From NCBI RefSeq assembly GCF_009727955.1, contig NZ_WOBR01000010.1, positions 124,001 through 188,000 on the forward strand: a DNA stretch of 64,000 bases. The letters are read 5' to 3'. Position numbers and translations under genes: made by a program. The stretch is from Aliivibrio fischeri. GTDB taxonomy: Bacteria; Pseudomonadota; Gammaproteobacteria; Enterobacterales; Vibrionaceae. Below are positions 44,717 through 53,706 of this stretch, one piece after another (positions within the stretch are counted from its first letter, which is position 1; each line of letters opens with the position of its first letter). Below the pieces are notes generated by a model, which was given only the letters and a program-made list of their open reading frames with translations, did no database searches and was not told the DNA's origin.

Positions 44717-45550
44717 ATGTTGCATTGGTTAAAGACACCTCAATCACCTATTGTTGCTCAATATATTGAGTGTTATTGGACCATAGAGAAAACAGCAAAA
44801 ACAAATCTCAACGACTTTCCAAAATTAAACCCTGATCCAGCAACTCATTTAGTTCTATCACCAAGTGAACAATCTTTTACCTACAAAGTCGATGATACAG
44901 CGATTACAGGTAAAGGAAGTCATTGGCTTTATCCTCATCGTAATACATTTCAGTTAGATCACTCACAACCATTTATCCATTTGGGGATTAAGTTCCGAAC
45001 AGGAGCGCTTTACTCATTAACACTCCCTAACTACGAACACCCAACATTAGATGATGTGCATGGACTAAAAAGTGATATCCCTATCCAACAACAAGATATT
45101 CCTAACCTTATTGAGATGGCAAAAAACAACGTTGATATGTGTTGTCAGAAACTGGATGAACTTCTCATTCCTTGGTTAATAAAGAGTAAGCAAGATCGTC
45201 ACTCTGAGCTTGTAAAAAAAGCGCTTTCATTATTAGACTCAGTCTCTATAAATGAGTTAAGTGAAAAACTATTTTGCTCTCAACGCACTCTCGAACGCAG
45301 TTTTATTCGTGTCACTGGGTTAACTCTAAAGCAATGCCAATCCATGAACAAACTAGAGGTCATTTTAGAATACCTTTATCAACGTGATGCTGACGATATT
45401 GATTGGGCTGAAATCGCTATAATGTTTGGCTTTAGTGATCAACCTCATTTAATTCGTTATCTAAAAAATCAACTAGGTTTAACCCCAAAAACCTATGAAA
45501 AAGAACGAGGATTAACCATTGATGTTTACGGTGGCGTTGATTCTTTATAG
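44717..45550 (+). CDS. AraC-family regulator
   Basis: A 277-residue protein with an N-terminal DUF6597-like sensing part (MLHWLKTPQSPIVAQYIECYWTIE, LNPDPATHLVLSPSEQ, HLGIKFRTGALYSL) and a C-terminal AraC HTH (INELSEKLFCSQRTLERSFIRVTGLTLKQCQSM, DWAEIAIMFGFSDQPHLIRYLKNQLGLTPKTYEKE). The ATG has GGAAAAG upstream; the longer frame begins with TTG. The target genes are not evident; the only close neighbour on the strand is the GNAT gene, which is separately terminated. Confidence 0.85.
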   Translation: MLHWLKTPQSPIVAQYIECYWTIEKTAKTNLNDFPKLNPDPATHLVLSPSEQSFTYKVDDTAITGKGSHWLYPHRNTFQLDHSQPFIHLGIKFRTGALYSLTLPNYEHPTLDDVHGLKSDIPIQQQDIPNLIEMAKNNVDMCCQKLDELLIPWLIKSKQDRHSELVKKALSLLDSVSINELSEKLFCSQRTLERSFIRVTGLTLKQCQSMNKLEVILEYLYQRDADDIDWAEIAIMFGFSDQPHLIRYLKNQLGLTPKTYEKERGLTIDVYGGVDSL

Positions 45551-45575
45551 CTCAATTTCATACGACAAAAAAACA

Positions 45576-45602
45576 AAAAGCGAGCCATCATAGCTCGCTT
45601 TT
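45576..45602. terminator. Terminator of the AraC gene
   Basis: A perfect 10-bp stem AAAAGCGAGC/GCTCGCTTTT has a 7-base loop and flanking A/T-runs, 26 bp past the stop. Confidence 0.88.
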
Positions 45603-45619
45603 CAATATTCTGTATATTA

Positions 45620-45779
45620 TACCAATCGTAGTAAATAACTGATCGCTCTAGCTTGTTAAAATGCTCGATAACTACGTTAGAATTTTTGATTGTAGAATAA
45701 CTACTTATCGAAAAATTCTGCCTTATTCTCAAGCATTTTTCCTTCGCTATTTCTAATCACTTATTCACTGTGATTGGCA
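45620..45779. mobile_element. MITE-like intergenic element with imperfect terminal inverted repeats
   Basis: A non-coding block of about 160 bp lies between the AraC terminator and the 3' end of ackA. Its ends, CCAATCGTAGTAAATAA (45622-45638) and TTATTCACTGTGATTGG (45761-45777), are inverted repeats matching at 14 of 17 positions. The inside contains no ORF. It looks like a miniature inverted-repeat element, but copies elsewhere could not be checked and no clear target-site duplication is visible. Confidence 0.5.
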
Positions 45780-45789
45780 TTAGAAGAAA

Positions 45790-46986
45790 TTACAGCAGTT
45801 CAACAGATTGTTGAGCAATTACGAATTCTTCGTTAGTTGGGATAACCATAGCAACAGCATTCAGCATTTCTGATTTAGCAATAATGCCATCAGCGCCAAA
45901 ACGAGCACCTTCGTTACCTGCAACATCTTCAACAAAACCAAGAATCTTAAGATTGCTTAAGATCTCACGACGGATTGGTAATGAGTTCTCACCGATACCA
46001 CCAGTGAAGATGATACCATCTAAAGAATCTAATGCCGCTAGGTAAGAAGCCACGTACTTAGCAACACGGTATGTAAATACTTGGAATGCTAGTGTCGCAC
46101 CTTCGTGTCCCTCTTCCATAGCTTCAAGGATACCACGAGCATCACTTGTTAGACCGGACACACCTAGGAAACCAGACTCTTTATTTAGAGAGTTAAACAC
46201 TTGCTCTTGTGACCAACCTTTCTTAAGTAGGTATTCAATGATACCTGGGTCTAAGTCACCACAACGTGTACCCATCATTAGACCAGAAAGCGGAGTGAAG
46301 CCCATTGATGTGTCTACACTGTTACCGTCTTTAATTGCACAAACTGATGCGCCATTACCTAGGTGAACAGAAATAAAGTTCGACTCTTCAATCGGTTTAT
46401 TGATCATTTTTGCAGCTTCACGGCTTACAAAGTAGTGACTTGTACCGTGGAAACCGTAACGACGAACACCAAAATCAGTATATAACTCTTTAGCAATAGC
46501 ACCAGTGTATGCACGCTTAGGCATAGTTTGGTGGAACGCTGTGTCAAATACCGCAAATTGAGGGAGAGAAGGGAAGGCTTCAACAGCAGCACGAATGCCA
46601 ATAGCGCCAGCTGGGTTATGAAGAGGAGCTAAGTCAGATAGACTTTCAATTTCTTTTGTTACTTCTTCATTAATACGAACTGTCTTAGTAAATTTTTCAC
46701 CGCCGTGAACGATACGGTGACCGATAGCAACGATACCATCAGTAAAACCTAACTCTTCGGTTAGACCTACTAATTTACCAATAGCTATCTTATGGTGGTT
46801 TTCATTACCTTCAATGGCAATTTCTGTTTTCTGTCCTTGATACTTCCAGCTCATACGAGCATCTTCAAGGCCAAAACACTCACCTAACCCGCTTAATACT
46901 GCATCACCAGAAACAGAATCGATTACAGCAAACTTAAGTGAAGAGCTGCCTGAATTGATAACTAATACGTATTCGTTGTTCATCAT
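45790..46986 (-). CDS. ackA: Acetate kinase
   Basis: A 398-residue acetokinase family enzyme that interconverts acetyl phosphate and ADP with acetate and ATP. Signatures are VLVINSGSSSLKFAV at the N-terminus and FHGTSHYFVSREAA, SVHLGNGASVCAI, GFTPLSGLMMGTRCGDLDPG and IIFTGGIGENS. Length fits AckA. No phosphotransacetylase gene is adjacent, so this is probably the second, solitary acetate kinase found in several vibrios. Either of two adjacent ATG codons may be used. Upstream 306 bp are AT-rich, and no regulatory site could be confidently assigned there. Confidence 0.95.
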   Translation of the reverse strand: MMNNEYVLVINSGSSSLKFAVIDSVSGDAVLSGLGECFGLEDARMSWKYQGQKTEIAIEGNENHHKIAIGKLVGLTEELGFTDGIVAIGHRIVHGGEKFTKTVRINEEVTKEIESLSDLAPLHNPAGAIGIRAAVEAFPSLPQFAVFDTAFHQTMPKRAYTGAIAKELYTDFGVRRYGFHGTSHYFVSREAAKMINKPIEESNFISVHLGNGASVCAIKDGNSVDTSMGFTPLSGLMMGTRCGDLDPGIIEYLLKKGWSQEQVFNSLNKESGFLGVSGLTSDARGILEAMEEGHEGATLAFQVFTYRVAKYVASYLAALDSLDGIIFTGGIGENSLPIRREILSNLKILGFVEDVAGNEGARFGADGIIAKSEMLNAVAMVIPTNEEFVIAQQSVELL

Positions 46987-47292
46987 TATTCTCTTTTATA
47001 GATATGTAGGTTGCACATTAGAGTCGTGCCTTTTGTTGCTACAACCCATTATTCAACTATTTTTTAATGATTCAACTTTTGTTTTAGCACCTATCTACAT
47101 TTTTGTCATAAACATGTCTTAGATCAATTTTTGAGAAATTATTTTTTAACTATGTAAACGTTTTCTTTAAATAAATTTTACAAACATTCTGTTAACTAGC
47201 TCGTACTTGAATTATTCAATATAGGATATTTATTGATTTGTAACTAACATCACTTAGGATGATGTAACGACTGTAATTAACTAAAAATAGTA

Positions 47293-48288
47293 ATGAAAAT
47301 ATTAATTTGCGATGATTCAAAAATCGCTCGGAAATCATTAGCTCGTAATATAAAAAACACCAGTGAAGTTAATGTTTTCTATGCTGAAAATGGTAAAGAA
47401 GGATTACAAACTTTATCTGAGCATGACATTGATATTCTCTTTCTTGACCTTACCATGCCTATCATGGATGGCTTTGAAGTATTGGCTTCTTTACCGGTAA
47501 ATTCTTATCAAACTCATATCATTGTTGTCTCTGCTGATATACAAGAAAAAGCCAGACAACGATGCTATGAGCTTGGTGCAAAAGAGTTTATTGAAAAACC
47601 ATTTAGCAATGACGTTATTCAACAAGTATTTAAAAAATATCAAATACCATTACTCAGCGCAGTTACATCTTCTCAATCAAACAGAGCAAAAAACAGTTCA
47701 TCCATTGACATTATCTCCAGTATTAAAGAAATCAGTAACGTAGCTCTTGGTGCCAGCGCTGCCCTTATTTCTGAACAATTTGATCGCTTTATTGATATGC
47801 CATTACCAAATGTCGCAACACTGCATCGTTCGGAACTAAAAATGGTACTTCAAGATATTATTAATAATTCAGAATACCGTGCTATCTCTCAACGTTTTGT
47901 TGGATATGGGATCAACGGAGAAGCTCTTGTTTGTTTGCATGGCGATAACTTAAAAGAACTGCTTAATGCCAACGATGAAGGAAAAAGCACAACAACGAAC
48001 GAAGCCATTCTGGATATCGCAAACCTGTTGGTTTCAGCCTTCCTTCTCTCTTTTAGTAAGCAATTAGACATATCTATTTCATTACGCCAACCCATTGTCT
48101 TAAATAGCGAACAATTAAAAATAGCACTCAAAGATAATCATCAATTCTTAGGTGAATACGAAAAAGATATTTTTACCATTGAGTTTGTTTATTCAGCAGA
48201 AAGTATGGATTTAAAATGTGATGTTATTTTCTTAATGGATAACGATTCTTTATCTGCCATCAAGTCAATTTTAGAGAGTGTTTTATAA
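47293..48288 (+). CDS. Response regulator with C-terminal CheC/CheX-like domain
   Basis: A 331-residue protein. The N-terminal receiver domain (about 1-120) has the acidic pair Asp7/Asp8, the phospho-acceptor Asp52 in LFLDLTMPIMDGF and Lys102 in EKPF. The C-terminal part (about 170-331) resembles the CheC/CheX/FliY phosphatase-type fold, with NEAILDIANLLVSAFLLSF in place of the usual E-x-x-N helix. It overlaps the following diguanylate cyclase gene by one base (TAATG), so it likely controls c-di-GMP output. No histidine kinase is adjacent. Confidence 0.82.
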   Translation: MKILICDDSKIARKSLARNIKNTSEVNVFYAENGKEGLQTLSEHDIDILFLDLTMPIMDGFEVLASLPVNSYQTHIIVVSADIQEKARQRCYELGAKEFIEKPFSNDVIQQVFKKYQIPLLSAVTSSQSNRAKNSSSIDIISSIKEISNVALGASAALISEQFDRFIDMPLPNVATLHRSELKMVLQDIINNSEYRAISQRFVGYGINGEALVCLHGDNLKELLNANDEGKSTTTNEAILDIANLLVSAFLLSFSKQLDISISLRQPIVLNSEQLKIALKDNHQFLGEYEKDIFTIEFVYSAESMDLKCDVIFLMDNDSLSAIKSILESVL

Positions 48289-49249
48289 TGAATTCTGATA
48301 TGAGTGATTTTCATTGGGCCATGCAGATCATAGGCGATTTAGATGCAGGATTAATTGTAGTAGATAAAGATTTTAAAGTATGTGCTTGGAACAACTTTAT
48401 GCAATCTTATAGTGGTATTACTGCTGAAAAAATTCTTGGCAAAAATCTATTTGAGATAGTTCTTGATTTACCCAAATCTTGGTTAATTAAAAAAGTCATG
48501 ACCTCCTTTAGCTTAAATACTCGTGGTTTTTCCTGCTGGGAAGATAGACCTTATCTATTTAAATTCAAGAACTTTACGCCTATTTCTAATGGGTTAACTG
48601 AAATGCGTCAAAACATTACGTTCTCTCCTCTAACAGACGTAAATGGTAACGTTTCTCACATCAGTTTGATCATCCATGACGTTACAGAAATAGCAAAAAA
48701 TAAACTCCACCTTGAACATTCAAATCACCAACTTTCAACATTGAGTAAAACCGACGGTTTAACTCAACTTTTTAATCGAGCCTATTGGGAATCACGTTTA
48801 AAAAAAGAATTCAATGAAGCAAGAGCAGCAGAAAGAGTATCATCCATTGTTATTTTTGATATAGACCACTTTAAGCAAGTTAATGATAACTATGGGCATA
48901 CCGTTGGTGATGACGTTATTCGTGATGCAGCAGAACTATTGAGAAAAACCTCTCGTAACACGGATATTTGTGGTCGATATGGCGGTGAAGAGTTCACCGT
49001 TATCTTGCCCTACACTAATGCCGAGCAAGCGTTATACTTTACTGAACGGTACGTAAACGCATTGAAAAAAGTACCATTTCAACAGAAAATGGAGAGATCC
49101 ATTATCGTGTTAGTTTAGGGGTCTGTGAGCTATCTAATGAACACTCTGATTATTTATCATGGTTAGAAGCGGCTGATAAAGCACTTTATTATTCAAAAGA
49201 GAATGGACGAAATCAATCTAACGTATTTTGCACGACCTTAATGCCATAA
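48288..49249 (+). pseudogene. PAS-GGDEF diguanylate cyclase, interrupted by a frameshift
   Basis: The reading frame encodes a PAS domain (about 12-130, GDLDAGLIVVDKDFKVCAWNNFM) and a GGDEF domain with the active-site motif GGEEF (residues 232-236) and an I-site RxxD (223-226). Near 49048-49050 the frame is lost: it runs to a stop at 49116-49118, while a shifted frame continues with RKRIEKS, YRVSLGVCEL and ADKALYYSKENGRNQSNVF, the normal GGDEF C-terminus, ending at 49249. Restoring one G (GAACGG to GAACGGG) joins the two. It is either a real 1-base deletion or a sequencing error. It is coupled to the upstream response regulator. Confidence 0.82.
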
Positions 49250-49282
49250 ATCACATCAATCCATTTCATACAGACAGAAAAA

Positions 49283-49306
49283 AACCGAAGTGATAATACT
49301 TCGGTT
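49283..49306. terminator. Bidirectional terminator after the GGDEF gene
   Basis: A perfect 9-bp stem AACCGAAGT/ACTTCGGTT has a 6-base loop and an A-run upstream. It separates the plus-strand signalling operon from the minus-strand mal operon. Confidence 0.75.
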
Positions 49307-49463
49307 CTGATTACAACAAGTAAAGTCGCTTCCTGCAACACTTACCCAGCTATGCGTAATGCCAATATTGCGCTGAACACTTTACCGATCGGCGACCAAA
49401 CCATCATAAAGCTCTTCACGCAGTGGACCCTGCCCAAAAATGTACGGGTCCGTATAATTATCG

Positions 49464-50354
49464 TTATCCTTTTACACCACCGGCTGTCAAACCACCTACG
49501 AGGAACTTCTGAGCTAGTAAGAAAACCAATGTAATAGGTAATGCTGATAATACTGCAGCGGCCGCAAAATCACCCCATAAGTAGTTCTGAGGGTATAAAT
49601 ATTGTTGCATACCAACTGCTAATGTGTATGAGTTTACATCAGAAAGTAGTAAAGATGCTACAGGAACCTCAGTAATTACACCAATAAATGACAAAATAAA
49701 TACAACCGCCAAAATTGGAACCGATAACGGCAGTAAAACTAAACGGAAAGCTTGCCATGGTGTAGCACCATCTAGCGCTGCTGCTTCTTCTAACGAACCA
49801 TCAATCGTTTCAAAGTACCCTTTGATCGTCCATACATGCAATGCTATCCCACCAAGATAGGCGAAGATCAAGCCACCATGCGTATTTAAACCTAAGAATG
49901 GTATGTACTGACCTAACTTATCAAATAAGGCGTACAGAGCAACCAAAGCCAATACCGCAGGGAACATTTGAAAGATCATCATGCCTTTTAGTAGTGTTTC
50001 TTTACCTTTAAAACGCAGACGGGCAAAAGCATAAGCACTGGTTGTTGATAAAGCGACAATTAATACAGAGCTGATTGCTGCAATTTTAACTGAGTTCCAT
50101 AACCAAGTTAACACCGGAAATGGAGGCTGAGTGGTTGAACCATCAGCATGCTCGACGGCAATACCTAGTGCAAGTTTCCAGTGCTCTAACGATGGACTTT
50201 CTGGAATAATACTCCCTGTTGCAAAGTTACCTTCACGGAATGAAATAGTAATAACCATCAATAATGGGAAAATGATCATTGCTAAAAAAATCCACATTGC
50301 AATGTGTGTTGCCCAAACGCGATATTTTAAGTTTTTTCCTTGAACCATTGGCAT
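49464..50354 (-). CDS. malG: MalG, maltose/maltodextrin ABC permease
   Basis: A 296-residue inner-membrane permease, the same length as E. coli MalG, with six predicted helices and the ABC-permease EAA loop [27 protein letters not shown]. The N-terminus ([20 protein letters not shown]) and C-terminus ([14 protein letters not shown]) match MalG closely. With MalF, MalK2 and MalE it imports maltose and maltodextrins. It lies 68 bp after malF on the minus strand. Confidence 0.97.
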   Translation of the reverse strand: MPMVQGKNLKYRVWATHIAMWIFLAMIIFPLLMVITISFREGNFATGSIIPESPSLEHWKLALGIAVEHADGSTTQPPFPVLTWLWNSVKIAAISSVLIVALSTTSAYAFARLRFKGKETLLKGMMIFQMFPAVLALVALYALFDKLGQYIPFLGLNTHGGLIFAYLGGIALHVWTIKGYFETIDGSLEEAAALDGATPWQAFRLVLLPLSVPILAVVFILSFIGVITEVPVASLLLSDVNSYTLAVGMQQYLYPQNYLWGDFAAAAVLSALPITLVFLLAQKFLVGGLTAGGVKG

Positions 50355-50422
50355 ATCAATGAATCCTTATTTTTTGAAGTTAAGTAGCTAACTACCCCGT
50401 TGGATAGATAGCTACTCAAACA

Positions 50423-51967
50423 TTAATTATTTGATAATTTAGTAAAACGTAGGTTCAGTAGTGCCAAACCACCTACCAGTAAGAAGATCAACGTCGCTAT
50501 CGCACTTGCCAGACCAAAGTCTTGACCACCACTGCCTTCAAATGCAATTCGGTAGGTATAACTCACTAATAAATCCGTATAACCAGCAGGTTCTGTTGTG
50601 CCGATCATATTTGGACCACCTTTAGTTAATAGGGCAATCATTACGAAGTTATTAAAGTTAAAAGCAAACGCAGCAATTAATAACGGAGTTAATGGCTTCA
50701 CCATCATAGGAACCGTGATTTTCATGAAGTTTTGGAATGGTCCAGCACCATCAATTGCCGATGCTTCATACAAGTCTTCCGGAATCGACTTCAATAACCC
50801 CATACATAAGATCATCATGTATGGAAAACCTAGCCATGTATTTACAATTAACACCATCACTTTTGCGGTGAACGGGTCAGAAAACCAATTTGGTTGAATC
50901 CCAAACATGCTGTCTAATAGCATATTGATCTCACCAAAGCTTTGGTTAAACAAGCCACGGAAAATCAAAATAGAAATAAACGCAGGTACCGCATAAGGAA
51001 GTATCAGTAATAAACGATAAACGGCACGTCCTTTTAATTCTTCCCATTGTACAACGGCAGCAAGTACCAAACCGATCGCTAGTGTGAACACAACGGTACA
51101 AGTTGCAAAAATTACTGTCCAAATAAAGATACTGATGAAGGGCTCTTTGATGCCGTCATCTTTCCAAATTCGCTCAAAGTTTGCGCCACCAACATTAACG
51201 ATAAAACCAGGAGAAATTGGGTCACCAACAAATGCATCGTTATCATCTACTTCTTGATAAAAACCCGTATCGTGATTCGCTTTAAAGTACGTTTCTGTTT
51301 TGTTGTTATAGAGCGTTTCGCCATCTTCTTGCATAACGAACAATGGACCAACCGCTGCAAACTTGCGTAATCCGCTCATTTGGATCTCTTCACCTGATGG
51401 TAAAGAAAGCGTAATAAGGTTTAAATTTGGGCGCTTAGCAATAATCTGTTTAATGGTCGCTTTTTTTCCTTTTACAGAATCAGTAGGAGTCAATTCCAGT
51501 TTACGCTCAACAGCCTCAGCTAAATTAAAGGTTTCTGTTGCAAATAATTGTCCAGAATCTTTAATCGTTAACGCATACCCATTACCTTGGTTCATCAACT
51601 GAAAACTATAACTTTTTCCACTTTGATAAGTTTTAGATAAATGTACCGCTTGTGCTCGCTCAAGGGTGACTTGGTTTGTTGCACTGTAGTTTGTAAATGC
51701 CAAACCTACCGTATAAACCAATGGAAAAATAATAAATAAAATCATCCCTGCGATACCTGGATAGGTATAACGGTGAGCGTAATTCTTTTTACTACCAAAC
51801 ACATAAACTGCTAATGCTGTTAATACCAGCGTTAGCATTGCAAATGCAGTTTCACCACGAGAATACATAAGAACACAAACGTAACCATTAAGCGCTGCTA
51901 CGGCAGATAAAATCCCCCATTTCAGTACCGATTTATAATTCGTTTGAGAAGCAACTGCTGTTGTCAT
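50423..51967 (-). CDS. malF: MalF, maltose/maltodextrin ABC permease
   Basis: A 514-residue permease, identical in length to E. coli MalF when started at the ATG giving MTTAVASQ (the longer frame starts with TTG). It has the large periplasmic P2 region (about 90-275) that contacts MalE, eight predicted helices, and the EAA loop YEASAIDGAGPFQNFMKITVPMMVKPL. It ends RIAFEGSGGQDFGLASAIATLIFLLVGGLALLNL, like MalF. Confidence 0.96.
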   Translation of the reverse strand: MTTAVASQTNYKSVLKWGILSAVAALNGYVCVLMYSRGETAFAMLTLVLTALAVYVFGSKKNYAHRYTYPGIAGMILFIIFPLVYTVGLAFTNYSATNQVTLERAQAVHLSKTYQSGKSYSFQLMNQGNGYALTIKDSGQLFATETFNLAEAVERKLELTPTDSVKGKKATIKQIIAKRPNLNLITLSLPSGEEIQMSGLRKFAAVGPLFVMQEDGETLYNNKTETYFKANHDTGFYQEVDDNDAFVGDPISPGFIVNVGGANFERIWKDDGIKEPFISIFIWTVIFATCTVVFTLAIGLVLAAVVQWEELKGRAVYRLLLILPYAVPAFISILIFRGLFNQSFGEINMLLDSMFGIQPNWFSDPFTAKVMVLIVNTWLGFPYMMILCMGLLKSIPEDLYEASAIDGAGPFQNFMKITVPMMVKPLTPLLIAAFAFNFNNFVMIALLTKGGPNMIGTTEPAGYTDLLVSYTYRIAFEGSGGQDFGLASAIATLIFLLVGGLALLNLRFTKLSNN

Positions 51968-51998
51968 AAGCTTCAAGACCTTTTAAAAATACCAACCT

Positions 51999-52097
51999 AG
52001 TAAGCCCACTTAGATAAAATAGGCTTACTCATGTGGATATTAAAAAGAGATAATTTGAATCGTTATTATTAGGAGAGAAGCAAGCCTCCCCTCCTAA
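51999..52097 (-). promoter_or_regulatory. Two hairpins in the malE-malF intercistronic region
   Basis: An 8-bp stem AGTAAGCC/GGCTTACT (51999-52006 with 52022-52029) and a 7-bp stem TTAGGAG/CTCCTAA (52069-52075 with 52091-52097) lie between malE and malF. In E. coli, hairpins at this position protect the malE message and lower malF expression; the same is inferred here. Confidence 0.5.
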
Positions 52098-52116
52098 TGT
52101 TAAGACTAATAATGCG

Positions 52117-53301
52117 TTATTTAGTCATACGTTTTTCAGCAGCAGCTAATGCATCAGTCACCATTTGACGACCGTCAACAACGTTACCTAATGCTTCTTC
52201 CATGCTGTACCAGAAAGTAGTGAATTGAGGAATGTTTGGCATGATTTCACCATTCATTGCATTATTCATTGTCGCAGCGATACGAGAGTCAGTATCAAGT
52301 TGCTTTTGGAATGAGTTTAAAGCTACAGCACCTAGAGGTTTATCGTCATTTAAGCTTTTTAGGCCTTCATCAGTTAGCAGATAACTTTCAAAAAACTCAA
52401 CCGCTAAATCTTTGTTTGGAGATACCGCACTGATACCACCAACCCATACACCAACGAATGGTTTAGATGCCTGACCATGGAATTTAGGCAGTGTCGTTAC
52501 CCCATAATCAATGCCCGCTTTTTCGATGTTTGCCCAGCCCCAAGGACCGTTAATCATCATACCCACATTGCCTTTAACAAATTCAGATTCAGCAACGGAG
52601 TAATCCATGTCAGCTGAAATGGTTTTGTCTTTCACCATGGTTTCGATGAACGTCATTGCATCTTGAACGCCTTTTTGGTTTACACCAGCGTTTTTAATGT
52701 CGTAACCTTCAGCAGTTTTCTTAAAGGCATATCCGCCATCAGCTGCTAGTAAAGGCCAAGTGAAATAAGCGCCACCGCGAAGTGGCCACATGATCGCTTT
52801 TTGGCCATTCTTCATCATTTCTTTATCTAAAGCAGGAATTTCTTCCCAGTTTTTAGGTGGGTTTTTAATAAGAGCTTTATTGTAAATTAGAGATACAGAT
52901 TCAATTGCAACTGGATAAGCAATTGTTTTACCTTTGTATTCTACTGCATCCCATGCAAAATCAACGATTTCAGACTTCAACTCTTCTGAAGGTTTAATTT
53001 CCGCTAATAGACCCGCTTCAGCAAAGCCACCAAAACGGTCATGTGCGTAAAAAATCATGTCAGGACCATCGCCTGCTGCAGCTACTTGTGCAAATTTTTC
53101 TTCTGCTTTATCTGGGAATGATACCGTCACTTTAATACCTGTATCTTCTTCAAAGCGTTTACCTACTTCAGCCATACCTTCGTAAGCTTTATCACCCGTT
53201 ACCCAAATAGTTAATTGACCTTCTTCAATTGCAGCAGAAGCGTTAATAGAACCAAGAGCTGCCATTGTGCATAATGCGACAGTACTGAGGACTTTTTTCA
53301 T
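52117..53301 (-). CDS. malE: MalE, periplasmic maltose-binding protein
   Basis: A 394-residue solute-binding protein with a signal peptide ([23 protein letters not shown]). The mature protein starts [47 protein letters not shown], close to E. coli Mal[27 protein letters not shown] and [15 protein letters not shown] are family hallmarks. AAGGAAGGA precedes the ATG. It delivers maltose and maltodextrins to MalFGK2 and is the first gene of the malEFG operon, facing malK. Confidence 0.97.
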   Translation of the reverse strand: MKKVLSTVALCTMAALGSINASAAIEEGQLTIWVTGDKAYEGMAEVGKRFEEDTGIKVTVSFPDKAEEKFAQVAAAGDGPDMIFYAHDRFGGFAEAGLLAEIKPSEELKSEIVDFAWDAVEYKGKTIAYPVAIESVSLIYNKALIKNPPKNWEEIPALDKEMMKNGQKAIMWPLRGGAYFTWPLLAADGGYAFKKTAEGYDIKNAGVNQKGVQDAMTFIETMVKDKTISADMDYSVAESEFVKGNVGMMINGPWGWANIEKAGIDYGVTTLPKFHGQASKPFVGVWVGGISAVSPNKDLAVEFFESYLLTDEGLKSLNDDKPLGAVALNSFQKQLDTDSRIAATMNNAMNGEIMPNIPQFTTFWYSMEEALGNVVDGRQMVTDALAAAEKRMTK

Positions 53302-53410
53302 TGTGAATCCTTCCTTTTATAATTAATGAATCATCGGTAGGGTTGAAGTAAAAGTAGATGATGATTCAATTCTCAAGGTGTATTTTCATCAATTCATCAC
53401 TCTTATTCAT

Positions 53411-53420
53411 CCTCCTACTC
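53411..53420 (-). promoter_or_regulatory. Putative MalT box (malE side)
   Basis: On the minus strand the site reads GAGTAGGAGG, 8 of 10 matches to the GGGGAGGAGG MalT consensus. It lies 110 bp upstream of malE. Confidence 0.5.
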
Positions 53421-53501
53421 TCTACGCCTTTTTAGTAGCCAACCAAAAGCGTGATCTCCATCCTGATATGTGTAGTGTAAGTTCACAAAACCAAGTTGAA
53501 A

Positions 53502-53517
53502 TGAGATCGCGTTCACA
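53502..53517. promoter_or_regulatory. Putative CRP site in the malE-malK region
   Basis: TGAGATCGCGTTCACA matches the TGTGA-N6-TCACA core at 9 of 10 positions, with A/T flanks (AAA before, TT after). It lies centrally between divergent malE and malK, where CRP acts in E. coli. Confidence 0.65.
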
Positions 53518-53574
53518 TTGAAATTTAAAAAAAGTTTGAACTCCATCTAATTAGTCTAAAAACGTGATCCAAGT

Positions 53575-53617
53575 ACTCCTCCCCCCTACTCCCCCAGAAA
53601 AAAAACAAAGGAGGAGG
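53575..53617. promoter_or_regulatory. Cluster of MalT boxes between malE and malK
   Basis: The minus strand has GGGGAGTAGG (53594-53585) and GGGGAGGAGT (53584-53575), each 9 of 10 to the MalT consensus and directly adjacent. The plus strand has AAGGAGGAGG (53608-53617), 8 of 10. They indicate activation by MalT, whose gene is outside this window. Confidence 0.7.
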
Positions 53618-53706
53618 ATGACTCAACCCGTCTTTTGCTTAAGAATGGAGTCATAAAGCCAATTCCATTGGTAACGAATTTTTAAAATTGAATGAGGATG
53701 GACACA

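Noticed and set aside
47111-47140. Possible FNR-type site upstream of ackA
   Set aside because: ATCAA and TTGAG occur in the inverted order relative to TTGAT-N4-ATCAA.
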